Shown here piece by piece: positions 14,455-22,637 of a stretch of DNA of 54,384 nucleotides (position 1 is its first letter; each line of letters opens with the position of its first letter). Both the position numbers and the translations under genes were made by a program. The stretch is from NCBI GenBank assembly GCA_934140005.1, contig CAKPBB010000012.1, positions 1 to 54,384 of the forward strand. The letters are read 5' to 3'. The DNA is from an uncultured Clostridia bacterium. GTDB lineage: Bacteria > Bacillota > Clostridia > TANB77 > CAG-508. A model generated the notes under the pieces. That model did no database searches and was not told the DNA's origin. It saw only the letters and a program-made list of their open reading frames with translations.

Positions 14455-16824
14455 TTATTCATTTCCTTTTAAACTTGATACCATATCTATTTTTTTAATC
14501 TTTTTTGATAACAATTTTGAAACTATATAAGACATTACAAAAGTTCCTATACCTGCAATAATATAAGCTTGAGGATTTATATGTGCACCAAAATCGTAGC
14601 TTTCTTCAATTGCTGTTTTAAATATCCAATCTGTTAAATAAAATCCTGCTGGCAATCCTAATATTATAGATATAATTGAGATAATATTGTTTTGCCTTAT
14701 AAAGATTTTTTGAATTTTTTTATCTTTAAATCCTAAAACCTTTAATGTTGCAAATTGATATTGCTTTTCTGTATAAGATAATATTCCTAAATTGTAAATA
14801 ATTACAGTTCCAAGCACTACTGCTATAACAATGATAAGTGTTATCATTGTTTTCATTGTTTCAAGCATACTAGACATACCTTCTTTTAAGCTATCTATAT
14901 TTGCAATTACATCTACATTAGAAATTTCTTTTGTATTGCTTAAATCTGTATTTGTATACAATGAATCTGGTTTATATTCTATATTTAAGCTTTCTAGGTA
15001 TTCTCTTGTCATAGTAACATTTTGATTTTGTGGATCTTTATTAAAACCAACTATTTTAGATGTATAATAATCATTTTTTCCAGAAATATGCCATGTTATT
15101 TCATCACCTATTTTATATCCATTTGTTTTAGCTAATTTATATGTAACGTATATACCTTCATTGCTATCTACTGTAGTAAAGTTATCTTTATCATCAACAA
15201 ATCTTACATAATCATTGCAATCCGTTACAAAAATATTATTAGATTCCTTATTACCATCTTTATCTTGAATTTCTATATATAAACTTTCAGAGGTAGTATC
15301 TCCATATTTATCTGTTAACTCTTTAAGAGCATCTTTACTTATATCAGATTTTAAACTTAGTTTATAATCAAAATTGAAGATTTTATTGAATTGTAAATCA
15401 ATGAAATAATTCATACTATCAAGCATTCCTAAACTACAAACGATTAACATTGCACAAGCAGTAACACCAACTATTCCCATTATTGTTCTTGCTTTATTTC
15501 TGAACATATCTCTAATATTCCATTTTGTATTAAAGCTCATTTTCTTAAAAATACCAACCGTTGTTATATTTAATGAATTGTTTTTAACACTAGGAATCTC
15601 ATTTCTTAAAGTATCTGCTGTTGTTTCTCGTAAAATTTTTCTAGTTGATAGATAAGTAACAAAAGAAACACATAAAACAACAAGAACAGCTACTATATAT
15701 GAGTCATTTTTTATTATTGGCATTCCATTTGGAATTTGGAAAAAGCTCATTTCCATTTCAATGAATACATTTCCTATAAAATACCTACCAGCAATTAGTC
15801 CAAATATTGAAGCAATAACTGATATCCAAAAACTATAACTAATATAATGCATTATAATTTTAATTCTTTTAAATCCAAGAGCTTTTAAAGTACCAATTTG
15901 TAGTCTTTGCTTTTTTACAACTCTTGTCATTGTTGTAACAACTGATAATAAAGCAATAAATAAGAATAATCCCGAAAATACTCCGATATATGTTTCTCCT
16001 TCTTCTATCTCGCCTTGATATTGAGCATAAGAAGCAGTATCTTCAATATTTATCACAATTGCATCTTCGACTTTTTCTTCAATAGCATCTTTAACTTCAT
16101 TTATGTTTGACTTATCATCTATATCTACCATTATGTAATTATATTTTAAATAATCTTTATAATTAAAATCTTTTACATATTTATCAAATGTTTCTTCATC
16201 AGTAATGTTCATTTCTTTCATTACTTGTTTTTTTATATATCCACTTAATTCACTAATTTGAGTATAAGCAAATCCAAATTTTTTATGGTCTGGATATAAT
16301 TGTGATTCATCTTTTACATCATATACATGGTCTGGTACATTTATAAGTCCTATTATTTTTTCCTCAAAAACATAGCCATCATATTTTATTTTTAATGTAT
16401 CCCCTACCTTTAGATTATTTTCTTCTGCAAAAAAATTATCTAGCCATATACCTTTATTTTCAAAATCAAATTTTTCACCATCTACAATATAAAATTTTGA
16501 TATTTCATTTTTCAAAATAAAATTCATTGAAATTGTGATATCTGCATCACTTTCTAAAACAGCATTTATATTTAATTTTTCTTCAGCATTTTTAATATGT
16601 TCAATGTCTTTTATTTTGTCTAAATCATCTTCAGACAAATCACCCATTACATTTAGATTTTGTAAATTATAATCCTCATAAAAGTTATCAGCAGTTTGTT
16701 TCATGCCTTCCATATAACTTTCTATTCCGCTATAAGCCATAACTCCTATAAAAACCATTAAAAATATAGTAACAAATTGTGACATGTTTTTTCTTATGTC
16801 ACGAATCACCTTTTTTCCTAACAT
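14455..16824 (-). CDS. ABC transporter permease with two FtsX domains, 789 aa
   Basis: Start chosen at the ATG overlapping the ATPase stop codon (TAATG), 8 nt after GAGGTG; a slightly earlier ATG is too close to that site. One N-terminal helix (~15-40), an extracytoplasmic domain, three helices with the FtsX pattern RLQIGTLKALGFKRIKI (~310-320), a fourth junction helix near 450, a second extracytoplasmic domain, and a final three-helix block with QFATLKVLGFKDKKI. This is the large, duplicated permease paired with LolD/MacB-type ATPases, often for peptide or lipid handling at the envelope. It forms an operon with the ATPase at 16824-17534 and faces a TetR repressor gene. Confidence 0.9.
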   Translation of the reverse strand: MLGKKVIRDIRKNMSQFVTIFLMVFIGVMAYSGIESYMEGMKQTADNFYEDYNLQNLNVMGDLSEDDLDKIKDIEHIKNAEEKLNINAVLESDADITISMNFILKNEISKFYIVDGEKFDFENKGIWLDNFFAEENNLKVGDTLKIKYDGYVFEEKIIGLINVPDHVYDVKDESQLYPDHKKFGFAYTQISELSGYIKKQVMKEMNITDEETFDKYVKDFNYKDYLKYNYIMVDIDDKSNINEVKDAIEEKVEDAIVINIEDTASYAQYQGEIEEGETYIGVFSGLFLFIALLSVVTTMTRVVKKQRLQIGTLKALGFKRIKIIMHYISYSFWISVIASIFGLIAGRYFIGNVFIEMEMSFFQIPNGMPIIKNDSYIVAVLVVLCVSFVTYLSTRKILRETTADTLRNEIPSVKNNSLNITTVGIFKKMSFNTKWNIRDMFRNKARTIMGIVGVTACAMLIVCSLGMLDSMNYFIDLQFNKIFNFDYKLSLKSDISKDALKELTDKYGDTTSESLYIEIQDKDGNKESNNIFVTDCNDYVRFVDDKDNFTTVDSNEGIYVTYKLAKTNGYKIGDEITWHISGKNDYYTSKIVGFNKDPQNQNVTMTREYLESLNIEYKPDSLYTNTDLSNTKEISNVDVIANIDSLKEGMSSMLETMKTMITLIIVIAVVLGTVIIYNLGILSYTEKQYQFATLKVLGFKDKKIQKIFIRQNNIISIISIILGLPAGFYLTDWIFKTAIEESYDFGAHINPQAYIIAGIGTFVMSYIVSKLLSKKIKKIDMVSSLKGNE

Positions 16825-17534
16825 TACCATTTCACCTCATCAATCTTTTTTGGTTTTTCATTTGAAGTTACACTTTCGATTTTACCATTCTTTACTCTTA
16901 TTACTGTGTCAGCTATTTCTGCAAATAAACTATTATGTGTTACTATGATAACAGTATTTTTTCCATTATTCCCATCACATTGCTTTTTCAATAGTTTTAA
17001 AACTTCTACACCTGTTTTAGAATCTAATGCACCTGTTGGTTCATCACATAATAATAGCTTTGGATTTTTAGCTATAGCTCTTGCTATAGAGACTCTTTGT
17101 TGTTCACCACCAGATAATTGGTTAGGAAACTTATTTAAGTGTTCTTCTAATCCTACTGCTTTTATAGCTTCTTTGCTATCATTTCCATTTTTAACTACAT
17201 CTTTGATTAGTTCTACATTTTCATATACTGTAAGAGTTGGCAATATATTATAGAATTGAAAAATAAATCCGATATTTTCAGCTCTATATTTGCTTAATTG
17301 ATTTTCATTATATTTTGAAATTTCTTCTCCATCAATTTTTATACTTCCTTGTGTAGGAGTATCCATACCACCAATTAAATTTAAAAGTGTTGATTTACCA
17401 GCACCAGATGGACCAAGAATTACAACAAATTCTCCTTTATTTATTGATAAATCAATATTGTCTAAAGCTTTAAATTCTTTCTCTCCTGTGTTGTAGATTT
17501 TACTTACATTTTTAAGCTCTACTATCTTTTCCAT
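16824..17534 (-). CDS. ABC transporter ATP-binding protein (LolD/MacB family), 236 aa
   Basis: Complete ATPase: Walker A GPSGAGKST (41-49), Q-loop FIFQFYNILPTLTVYEN, signature LSGGEQQRVSIARAIA, Walker B KLLLCDEPTGALDS, and a switch histidine in VIIVTHNS. Such ATPases energise FtsX-type permeases rather than substrate channels, and the partner is the next gene, coupled through a one-base overlap. The promoter carries one of two identical-looking TetR-type operators, so the pump is probably induced when the repressor at 17723 binds its ligand. Confidence 0.92.
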   Translation of the reverse strand: MEKIVELKNVSKIYNTGEKEFKALDNIDLSINKGEFVVILGPSGAGKSTLLNLIGGMDTPTQGSIKIDGEEISKYNENQLSKYRAENIGFIFQFYNILPTLTVYENVELIKDVVKNGNDSKEAIKAVGLEEHLNKFPNQLSGGEQQRVSIARAIAKNPKLLLCDEPTGALDSKTGVEVLKLLKKQCDGNNGKNTVIIVTHNSLFAEIADTVIRVKNGKIESVTSNEKPKKIDEVKW

Positions 17535-17578
17535 TTTTCTCTCATCCTTTCTTTAGGTACATATAAAGCTTCAATTTT

Positions 17579-17598
17579 ATATGAAACTTTTTTCATAT
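17579..17598. promoter_or_regulatory. TetR-type operator O1 (ABC side)
   Basis: ATATGAAACTTTTTTCATAT, a 20-bp near-palindrome with arms ATATGAAA and TTTCATAT, located just downstream of the -10 box of the ABC operon promoter. It differs from the second operator at 17641 by a single base. Confidence 0.75.
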
Positions 17599-17607
17599 TC
17601 TGGCAAG

Positions 17608-17636
17608 ATTATATATTTATATTATATTAAAGTCAA
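17608..17636 (-). promoter_or_regulatory. Promoter of the ABC ATPase/permease operon
   Basis: Minus strand: TTGACT (17631-17636), a 17-bp spacer, TATAAT (17608-17613). Operator O1 follows immediately, where repressor binding would block transcription initiation. Confidence 0.75.
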
Positions 17637-17640
17637 TAAA

Positions 17641-17660
17641 ATATGAAAGTTTTTTCATAT
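17641..17660. promoter_or_regulatory. TetR-type operator O2 (regulator side)
   Basis: ATATGAAAGTTTTTTCATAT, one base different from O1, 62 bp away and 2 bp upstream of the regulator's -35 box. Twin sites in a divergent control region suggest co-repression of pump and regulator. Confidence 0.75.
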
Positions 17661-17662
17661 TC

Positions 17663-17691
17663 TTGACAATTATTTTTTACAACTGTATAAT
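17663..17691 (+). promoter_or_regulatory. Promoter of the TetR regulator
   Basis: A perfect TTGACA (17663-17668), 17-bp spacer, TATAAT (17686-17691). AGGAGG precedes the ATG at 17723. Confidence 0.8.
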
Positions 17692-17722
17692 TTAAATAAT
17701 ATTTCTTCCAGGAGGATAACTA

Positions 17723-18328
17723 ATGAGTGAATATGAAATAAGAAAACCTACGCAAAAGCGTTCGATTGAAAAAAAAGAAAGAATAATTGAAGCTGGTTTT
17801 GAACTAATTTGTGAAAAAGGATATTATAATACCAATACTGCTGAAATAGCCAAAAAAGCTGGTGTATCAACAGGAATTATATATCAATATTTTAAAGATA
17901 AACATGATATTTTTATAGAAGCATTAAAAAAGTTTGCTGATAATATTTTTTATCCAATGATTGATGCTCCTGTTAAAAATTTTGATAAAAATGAACTACC
18001 TATAGTAATTAGGAAAATGATTGATACATTTATTCAAAATCATAAATTGTCTCAATCAGCACATGAAGAAATAATGGCAATGGCTCATTCAGATAAAGAT
18101 GTAGCTTTTTATTTTCATAAACGAGAAATGGAAATGACAGAAGTAATTTATAATTTACTAATAGATAATGGTTTTGATAGTAAAAATCTTATGGAAAAAT
18201 CTCATATTTGTATTGGTTTAATTGATAATTTATGTCATGAAATTGTTTATCATAAACATGATAAACTTAACTATGAAGCTATGACTAATATTGTTATAGA
18301 TGAAATAGTGTATATGCTAAAAAAATAA
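17723..18328 (+). CDS. TetR/AcrR-family transcriptional regulator, 201 aa
   Basis: The N-terminal ~55 residues form a classic TetR DNA-binding domain: KKERIIEAGFELICEKGYYN, then TAEIAKKAGVSTGIIYQYFKDK. The remaining ~140 residues are an all-helical ligand and dimer domain, with FYFHKREMEMTEVIYNLL in the middle. Divergent from the ABC ATPase/permease operon and separated by two matching palindromes, it is the obvious local repressor. The ligand is unknown. A bidirectional terminator shared with copA follows. Confidence 0.93.
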   Translation: MSEYEIRKPTQKRSIEKKERIIEAGFELICEKGYYNTNTAEIAKKAGVSTGIIYQYFKDKHDIFIEALKKFADNIFYPMIDAPVKNFDKNELPIVIRKMIDTFIQNHKLSQSAHEEIMAMAHSDKDVAFYFHKREMEMTEVIYNLLIDNGFDSKNLMEKSHICIGLIDNLCHEIVYHKHDKLNYEAMTNIVIDEIVYMLKK

Positions 18329-18367
18329 TTGTAAATTCGTATATAATTCATTTTATATATAATACAA

Positions 18368-18391
18368 AAGGCTAGTATTACAACTAGCCTT
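18368..18391. terminator. Bidirectional terminator between tetR and copA
   Basis: AAGGCTAGT (18368-18376), loop ATTACA, ACTAGCCTT (18383-18391), between convergent genes. Confidence 0.8.
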
Positions 18392-18399
18392 ACTTTAAT

Positions 18400-20607
18400 C
18401 TATATTTTTATTTTTCTTAATCTTAATGCATTTAAAATAACAGTTAAACTACTAAATACCATTGCTAAACTTGCAATCATTGGATTGATTGAAATTCCTA
18501 TTGGTTTAAGTATACCTATTGCAACAGGTATCATCAAACAATTATAGAAAAATGCCCAAAACAAATTTTGTTTTATATTCTTAACTGTTTTCTCACTAAT
18601 GATAATCAATTTTAATACTGAGTTTAAATCATTTTTAGTTAAAATAACATCACTAGAATCCATTGCTATATCAGTTCCACTTTTTACACTTACACCAATA
18701 TCTGCATTTGTTAATGCTGGACTATCATTTATACCATCTCCACACATCATAACTTTATTTCCTTTAGCTTTTAAATCTTTAATTGTTTCTGATTTTTGAG
18801 CTGGTAAAACATTTGAAATAACTTTTGTAATTCCTAATTCTTGTCCTATTTTTTCGGCAGTTTCCTTGTTATCTCCTGTTAGCATTATTGTATCGATATT
18901 ATGACTATTTAATTTGCTAATTACTTCCTTTGCATTTTCTCTTACAATATCATTTACTCCTATCAATGCAATAATTTCATCATTCCTAGCAACATAAACA
19001 ATACTATTTCCATTTTTAGATAATTCTTTTTCATCTTCAAAATGATTGTTAGGAATAGAAAATTTCTCCATCATTTTTCTGTTTCCAAGCATAAGTTTTT
19101 GACTATTGATTTCTCCAATTAAGCCGTATCCAGCTAAATTTTGTATATTACTTACTTCTATTTTGCTGATTTTGCTTTCTTCCATATAATCAGTAAAAGC
19201 TTTGCTTATTGGATGTGTAGACTTCTCCTCTATGCTACCTGCAAGTTGAATTAGCTCTTTTTCTTCTAAATTACTATAATTATATATTTTAGAAATTTTT
19301 AATTTTCCATAAGTTAGTGTACCAGTTTTATCAAACACTATTGTATTTGTTTTTGATGCATTTTCTAGAATTTCACTCTTTTTAACTAAAATACCATTAC
19401 TTGCACATAAGCCCTCACTAACAACTATAGCAAGAGGTGTTGCCAATCCCAAACTACAAGGGCAAGCAACGACAAGAACAGTGATAAAAGTACTTAAAGC
19501 AGTAGCAAAATTATACCCTAAAACAAGATAACAAATAAATGTTAATATAGCAATTACTATTACTGTAGGAACAAAATATCCAGAAATTTTATCAGCAATT
19601 TTTGCAATTGGAGCCTTAGTATTACTTGCTTCTACAACCAATCTTACAATTTCAGAAACAGTAGATTCTTTTCCAATTTTTTCTGCTTTATATTTTATAA
19701 AGCCATCATAATTTAAACTTCCTGCAATTACTTTTTCTCCAACGCTTTTATTAACAGGTTTACTTTCTCCAGTTATAAAAGATTCATCTAAATGTGTACT
19801 TCCCTCTATAATTTCACCATCAACTGCTATTTTATCTCCTGCTTTTGAAATTACAATATTACCTTTTTTTATTTCATCTAAAGTAACTTGTTTTTGTACA
19901 CCATTAACTTCTATAGTTGCTTGATTTGGTGTGATTTCTACTAATTTTTGTATTGCACTTTTGGTTTTATCTTTACTTATACCATCAATATATCTTCCAA
20001 GCTTTACGAAATAAATTATTATTGCAGAAGATTCAAAGTATAAATTCATTGTGAAATGCTGGTCACCTTTTAAAACTCTATACATTCCATATACACTGTA
20101 AATAAAACTGCTTAATACACCAATTGTTACAAGAGTATCCATATTTGGTATCTTATGAATTAAATTTTTATATCCATTTTTTAAAATATCATATCCATAT
20201 ACTAAAAATGCAATTGTTAATATAAATAAGCATATAGTATAATTTATTGGATTATGATGTAAATCTAAAAATTCTATAATTGGCAAATTAACCATGTGTC
20301 CCATTGCAATATACATAAAAATAATTGCTAAAATAGTAAAGATAATAAATTTATTTTTTTCTTTTTTGCTACTTTTTTCTACATTTATTTCTTTGAATAA
20401 TCCTAAACTTTTAAAACCTGCCTGTTTAATATATTTTTCTATTTTTTCTTGGTCTAAGATTTTTTCATCATAGGTTATTGTAGCATTTGCCATAACAAGG
20501 TTTACACTTGCATTAAAAATACCATTTTGTTTATTTAAATACTTTTCTAAACCATTTGAGCAAGCACTGCATGTCATACCATCAATTGATAAAATTATAT
20601 TTTGCAT
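18400..20607 (-). CDS. copA: Copper-exporting P1B-type ATPase
   Basis: 735 residues. One N-terminal HMA domain has C13-x2-C16 (GMTCSACS). Then come eight predicted membrane helices, the actuator TGES loop, the metal-site motif CPC (~382, ACPCSLGLATPLA), the phosphorylation site DKTGTLT (~424) and the hinge GDGINDSPAL. CPC plus the HMA cysteines indicate Cu(I)/Ag(I) export from the cytoplasm. It is the second gene of the copZ-copA operon, 3 bp after the chaperone gene, behind a CsoR-type operator. Confidence 0.95.
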   Translation of the reverse strand: MQNIILSIDGMTCSACSNGLEKYLNKQNGIFNASVNLVMANATITYDEKILDQEKIEKYIKQAGFKSLGLFKEINVEKSSKKEKNKFIIFTILAIIFMYIAMGHMVNLPIIEFLDLHHNPINYTICLFILTIAFLVYGYDILKNGYKNLIHKIPNMDTLVTIGVLSSFIYSVYGMYRVLKGDQHFTMNLYFESSAIIIYFVKLGRYIDGISKDKTKSAIQKLVEITPNQATIEVNGVQKQVTLDEIKKGNIVISKAGDKIAVDGEIIEGSTHLDESFITGESKPVNKSVGEKVIAGSLNYDGFIKYKAEKIGKESTVSEIVRLVVEASNTKAPIAKIADKISGYFVPTVIVIAILTFICYLVLGYNFATALSTFITVLVVACPCSLGLATPLAIVVSEGLCASNGILVKKSEILENASKTNTIVFDKTGTLTYGKLKISKIYNYSNLEEKELIQLAGSIEEKSTHPISKAFTDYMEESKISKIEVSNIQNLAGYGLIGEINSQKLMLGNRKMMEKFSIPNNHFEDEKELSKNGNSIVYVARNDEIIALIGVNDIVRENAKEVISKLNSHNIDTIMLTGDNKETAEKIGQELGITKVISNVLPAQKSETIKDLKAKGNKVMMCGDGINDSPALTNADIGVSVKSGTDIAMDSSDVILTKNDLNSVLKLIIISEKTVKNIKQNLFWAFFYNCLMIPVAIGILKPIGISINPMIASLAMVFSSLTVILNALRLRKIKI

Positions 20608-20610
20608 ATC

Positions 20611-20817
20611 CTATTCCTTCACTTCAAAACCTATATCTTCGATTTTTTCTTTTATTTGATTTACATCTAAATTTTCTTTTGAAGTTACAGTTACTATTCC
20701 TGTATTATGATCTGCAACAACACTTTCAACTCCATCAATTGTTGATACTGCATTTTTAACTCTATTTTCGCAACCTCCACAAACCATTCCTTCAACTTTA
20801 ATTGTACATTCTTTCAT
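20611..20817 (-). CDS. copZ: Copper chaperone CopZ (HMA domain), 68 aa
   Basis: Start set at the ATG following GGAGGGTATAAAA; an ATG 15 bp upstream overlaps this ribosome site. A single ferredoxin-like HMA domain binds Cu(I) through C13-x2-C16 (GMVCGGCENR) and delivers it to CopA, encoded immediately downstream. The family is usually about 65-70 residues, matching this length. The leader contains the CsoR-type box, so chaperone and pump should be co-induced by copper. Confidence 0.93.
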   Translation of the reverse strand: MKECTIKVEGMVCGGCENRVKNAVSTIDGVESVVADHNTGIVTVTSKENLDVNQIKEKIEDIGFEVKE

Positions 20818-20853
20818 TTTTATACCCTCCATTTTTATTTATCGATTTCAAAT

Positions 20854-20882
20854 ATTATATACCCTACAGGGGTATTTGTAAA
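20854..20882 (-). promoter_or_regulatory. cop promoter with embedded CsoR-type operator
   Basis: Minus strand: TTTACA (20877-20882), a 17-bp spacer, TATAAT (20854-20859). The spacer holds the dyad ATACCCCTGTAGGGTAT (20859-20875), which matches the known CsoR operator pattern of Gram-positive copper operons (TACCC...GGGTA). Apo-CsoR would repress and Cu(I) would release it. No csoR gene is in the window. Confidence 0.85.
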
Positions 20883-20918
20883 TGTAAAATTTAATTTTAT
20901 TATGTTAGGATTATCTCT

Positions 20919-21416
20919 TTATCTTTCATCATAATCATCATTTGTTTCTAATTTTTTATGTTTTCCAAGTCTTTTTATAATTTCTTCAATATCTTTTGGA
21001 AGAATACCTTCTCCCAAATTATGTCCATTTCCATTTGATATTTTTATCAATTTTGATAATAATTTATTATCATATGATTCAAAAATTTCATCATCCAATA
21101 TTACAAAATTATCTACATCTCTATTTTGATTTAACCAAGCTTTTATTTCTTTTCCTCTTTCACTATTCATGTGAGGAGTCACATCTGTTGGTATGCCAAA
21201 TTGAGATAGAATTGAAATCAAATATTTTCCTATCTTCCCGTATCTTCCTGAAGCTGTTAAAACAACTTTTGAATTAGTTAATTTTACAGCTGATATTAGC
21301 AATTTTAATTTTTCTTTATCTATCTCGTTTTCTGGTTTTAATTCTAAATGTTTTATAGAATCTATGTACTCATCTGAATTTAAAACACCATCTATGTCTA
21401 AAAATATAACATTCAT
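20919..21416 (-). CDS. HAD-superfamily protein of the 'Swiss Army Knife RNA repair'-associated type, 165 aa
   Basis: Motif I FLDIDGVLNS places the catalytic pair at D7/D9. Motif II is VVLTASGRYGK and motif IV is FVILDDEIFE. This short arrangement, without a cap domain, is typical of the HAD_SAK-type phosphatases. In other genomes these occur near RNA-repair enzymes; that general association is known and its relevance here is only suggested. The ATG lies 2 bp after the stop of the 21419-22099 membrane protein gene, so both belong to one transcript. The C-terminus is charged and probably disordered. Confidence 0.8.
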   Translation of the reverse strand: MNVIFLDIDGVLNSDEYIDSIKHLELKPENEIDKEKLKLLISAVKLTNSKVVLTASGRYGKIGKYLISILSQFGIPTDVTPHMNSERGKEIKAWLNQNRDVDNFVILDDEIFESYDNKLLSKLIKISNGNGHNLGEGILPKDIEEIIKRLGKHKKLETNDDYDER

Positions 21417-21418
21417 AT

Positions 21419-22099
21419 TTAATCCATCTCACCCAATGTCATATATTGATATCCAGTTAGTGATGTATTATCAGCAAATTCATTTCTGTTTAAGTTTTCT
21501 AAAGTGATAGGCTCTTTATAATATGATAAATATGTAACTAATCTATAAAGTCTAGTATTTTCTGAAAAGCTAAATATAATGTCTTTATTATAATCTCCAT
21601 CAAATTCAGACAAATCTTGATTATTATAATCAAAAATAATATAGTTTTCACCAGATAACATCATTTTCTTTATAGTTACTGGTGTAAAGCATCTTAAATT
21701 ATAGTCATCTACTACAGAATAATGCATTCTATCCTTAACTACTTCTAGCAAATGTGCATAGTTTTCATCGTCTTTTTCAAAAACATAAAAAGCACCAACT
21801 TTAGAAGATTTAAAATATATTCTATCTGGTTCTTTTCTATAAGCAGCATAAGAATATAGCTCAAATTCTTGGTAATTATTGCCATAGCCTTCTTCATCAC
21901 TTTTTACTTTTTCTTTTAATTTAGCAATTTCACTTTCAGAAATATATTTTGTTAAACTAGTTTGCTTTTCTTTTTCTGCAATTGCCTTGTTTTCATCAAT
22001 ACGAGTCTTTATATAAATTCCACTGCAAATTCCAATACTAAATACAATAATTCCTAAAATAACAAATATTAAAATTTTCTTTTTTGATATATTTTTCAT
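21419..22099 (-). CDS. Membrane-anchored hypothetical protein, 226 aa
   Basis: Start set at the ATG 8 nt after ATGAGGTTG. One N-terminal hydrophobic helix (residues ~8-30, KKILIFVILGIIVFSIGICSG) is followed by a lysine-rich linker and a soluble extracytoplasmic domain of about 180 residues rich in Tyr and Asp. No family is recognised. The topology is that of a signal-anchored protein facing outwards. It is the first gene of a two-gene operon with the HAD-type phosphatase, under a promoter with a palindromic spacer. Confidence 0.75.
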   Translation of the reverse strand: MKNISKKKILIFVILGIIVFSIGICSGIYIKTRIDENKAIAEKEKQTSLTKYISESEIAKLKEKVKSDEEGYGNNYQEFELYSYAAYRKEPDRIYFKSSKVGAFYVFEKDDENYAHLLEVVKDRMHYSVVDDYNLRCFTPVTIKKMMLSGENYIIFDYNNQDLSEFDGDYNKDIIFSFSENTRLYRLVTYLSYYKEPITLENLNRNEFADNTSLTGYQYMTLGEMD

Positions 22100-22157
22100 A
22101 AAATTCAACCTCATTTTCATTGTAAAATTAGCTTTTTTCTGCTTTCTTTGTGTATTT

Positions 22158-22187
22158 ATTATATAAGCATTTTATGCTTAATGTCAA
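22158..22187 (-). promoter_or_regulatory. Promoter with palindromic spacer for the 22099/21416 operon
   Basis: Minus strand: TTGACA (22182-22187), an 18-bp spacer, TATAAT (22158-22163). The spacer is filled by TAAGCAT-AAA-ATGCTTA (22164-22180), a perfect 7-bp dyad that could be an operator for a dimeric repressor or MerR-like activator. Confidence 0.65.
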
Positions 22188-22216
22188 TATTTCTTGTAAT
22201 TTATCAAACATAAAAA

Positions 22217-22241
22217 AAAGACGGTTGACCAGACCGTCTTT
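22217..22241. terminator. Terminator after the 22257-27051 operon
   Basis: AAAGACGGT (22217-22225), a 7-nt loop, ACCGTCTTT (22233-22241). A run of As on the plus side serves as a U-tract for the minus strand. Confidence 0.85.
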
Positions 22242-22256
22242 AACTAGAATTATATT

Positions 22257-22637
22257 TTATCTTTCTGAATGTGAATCTGTACTTTGTCCATCATTACTAG
22301 TATTTTCATCTTTCTTTTTGAAGATATTATTAGGGTCATATTTCTTTCTAGTTTCTTCATCAAATTTATTTAAAATTTTATCAAATAATACTTGTTCTTC
22401 TGGTGATGCTATATAACTTCTATAAATCATATATGTCATTACAAGTGATTCTTCACATATATCTTGTTCATGAAGTTTTTTATTTTTGTCTAAATTTACT
22501 TTTAAATCTGGTAATTTATTTCTTTGCAATTCTTCTATAAGTTTTGCTGGTATTTTATCTCTTGTTGATTTTGGATATAAATCCACTATTGCTAAGACTT
22601 CTGTTGCCATTCTTCTAAAATTACTTTCTTTAATCAT
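22257..22637 (-). CDS. Hypothetical protein coupled to the giant NTase-like gene, 126 aa
   Basis: Soluble, mostly helical protein of no family I recognise. The core (RRMATEVLAIVDLYPKSTRDKIPAKLI) is followed by a second helical block containing SLVMTYMIYRSY, and a hydrophilic tail rich in D/N/S. Its ATG lies 8 bp inside the 3' end of the 22630-27051 gene, so translation is almost certainly coupled and the products probably work together. It has no signal peptide or membrane helix. Confidence 0.7.
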   Translation of the reverse strand: MIKESNFRRMATEVLAIVDLYPKSTRDKIPAKLIEELQRNKLPDLKVNLDKNKKLHEQDICEESLVMTYMIYRSYIASPEEQVLFDKILNKFDEETRKKYDPNNIFKKKDENTSNDGQSTDSHSER

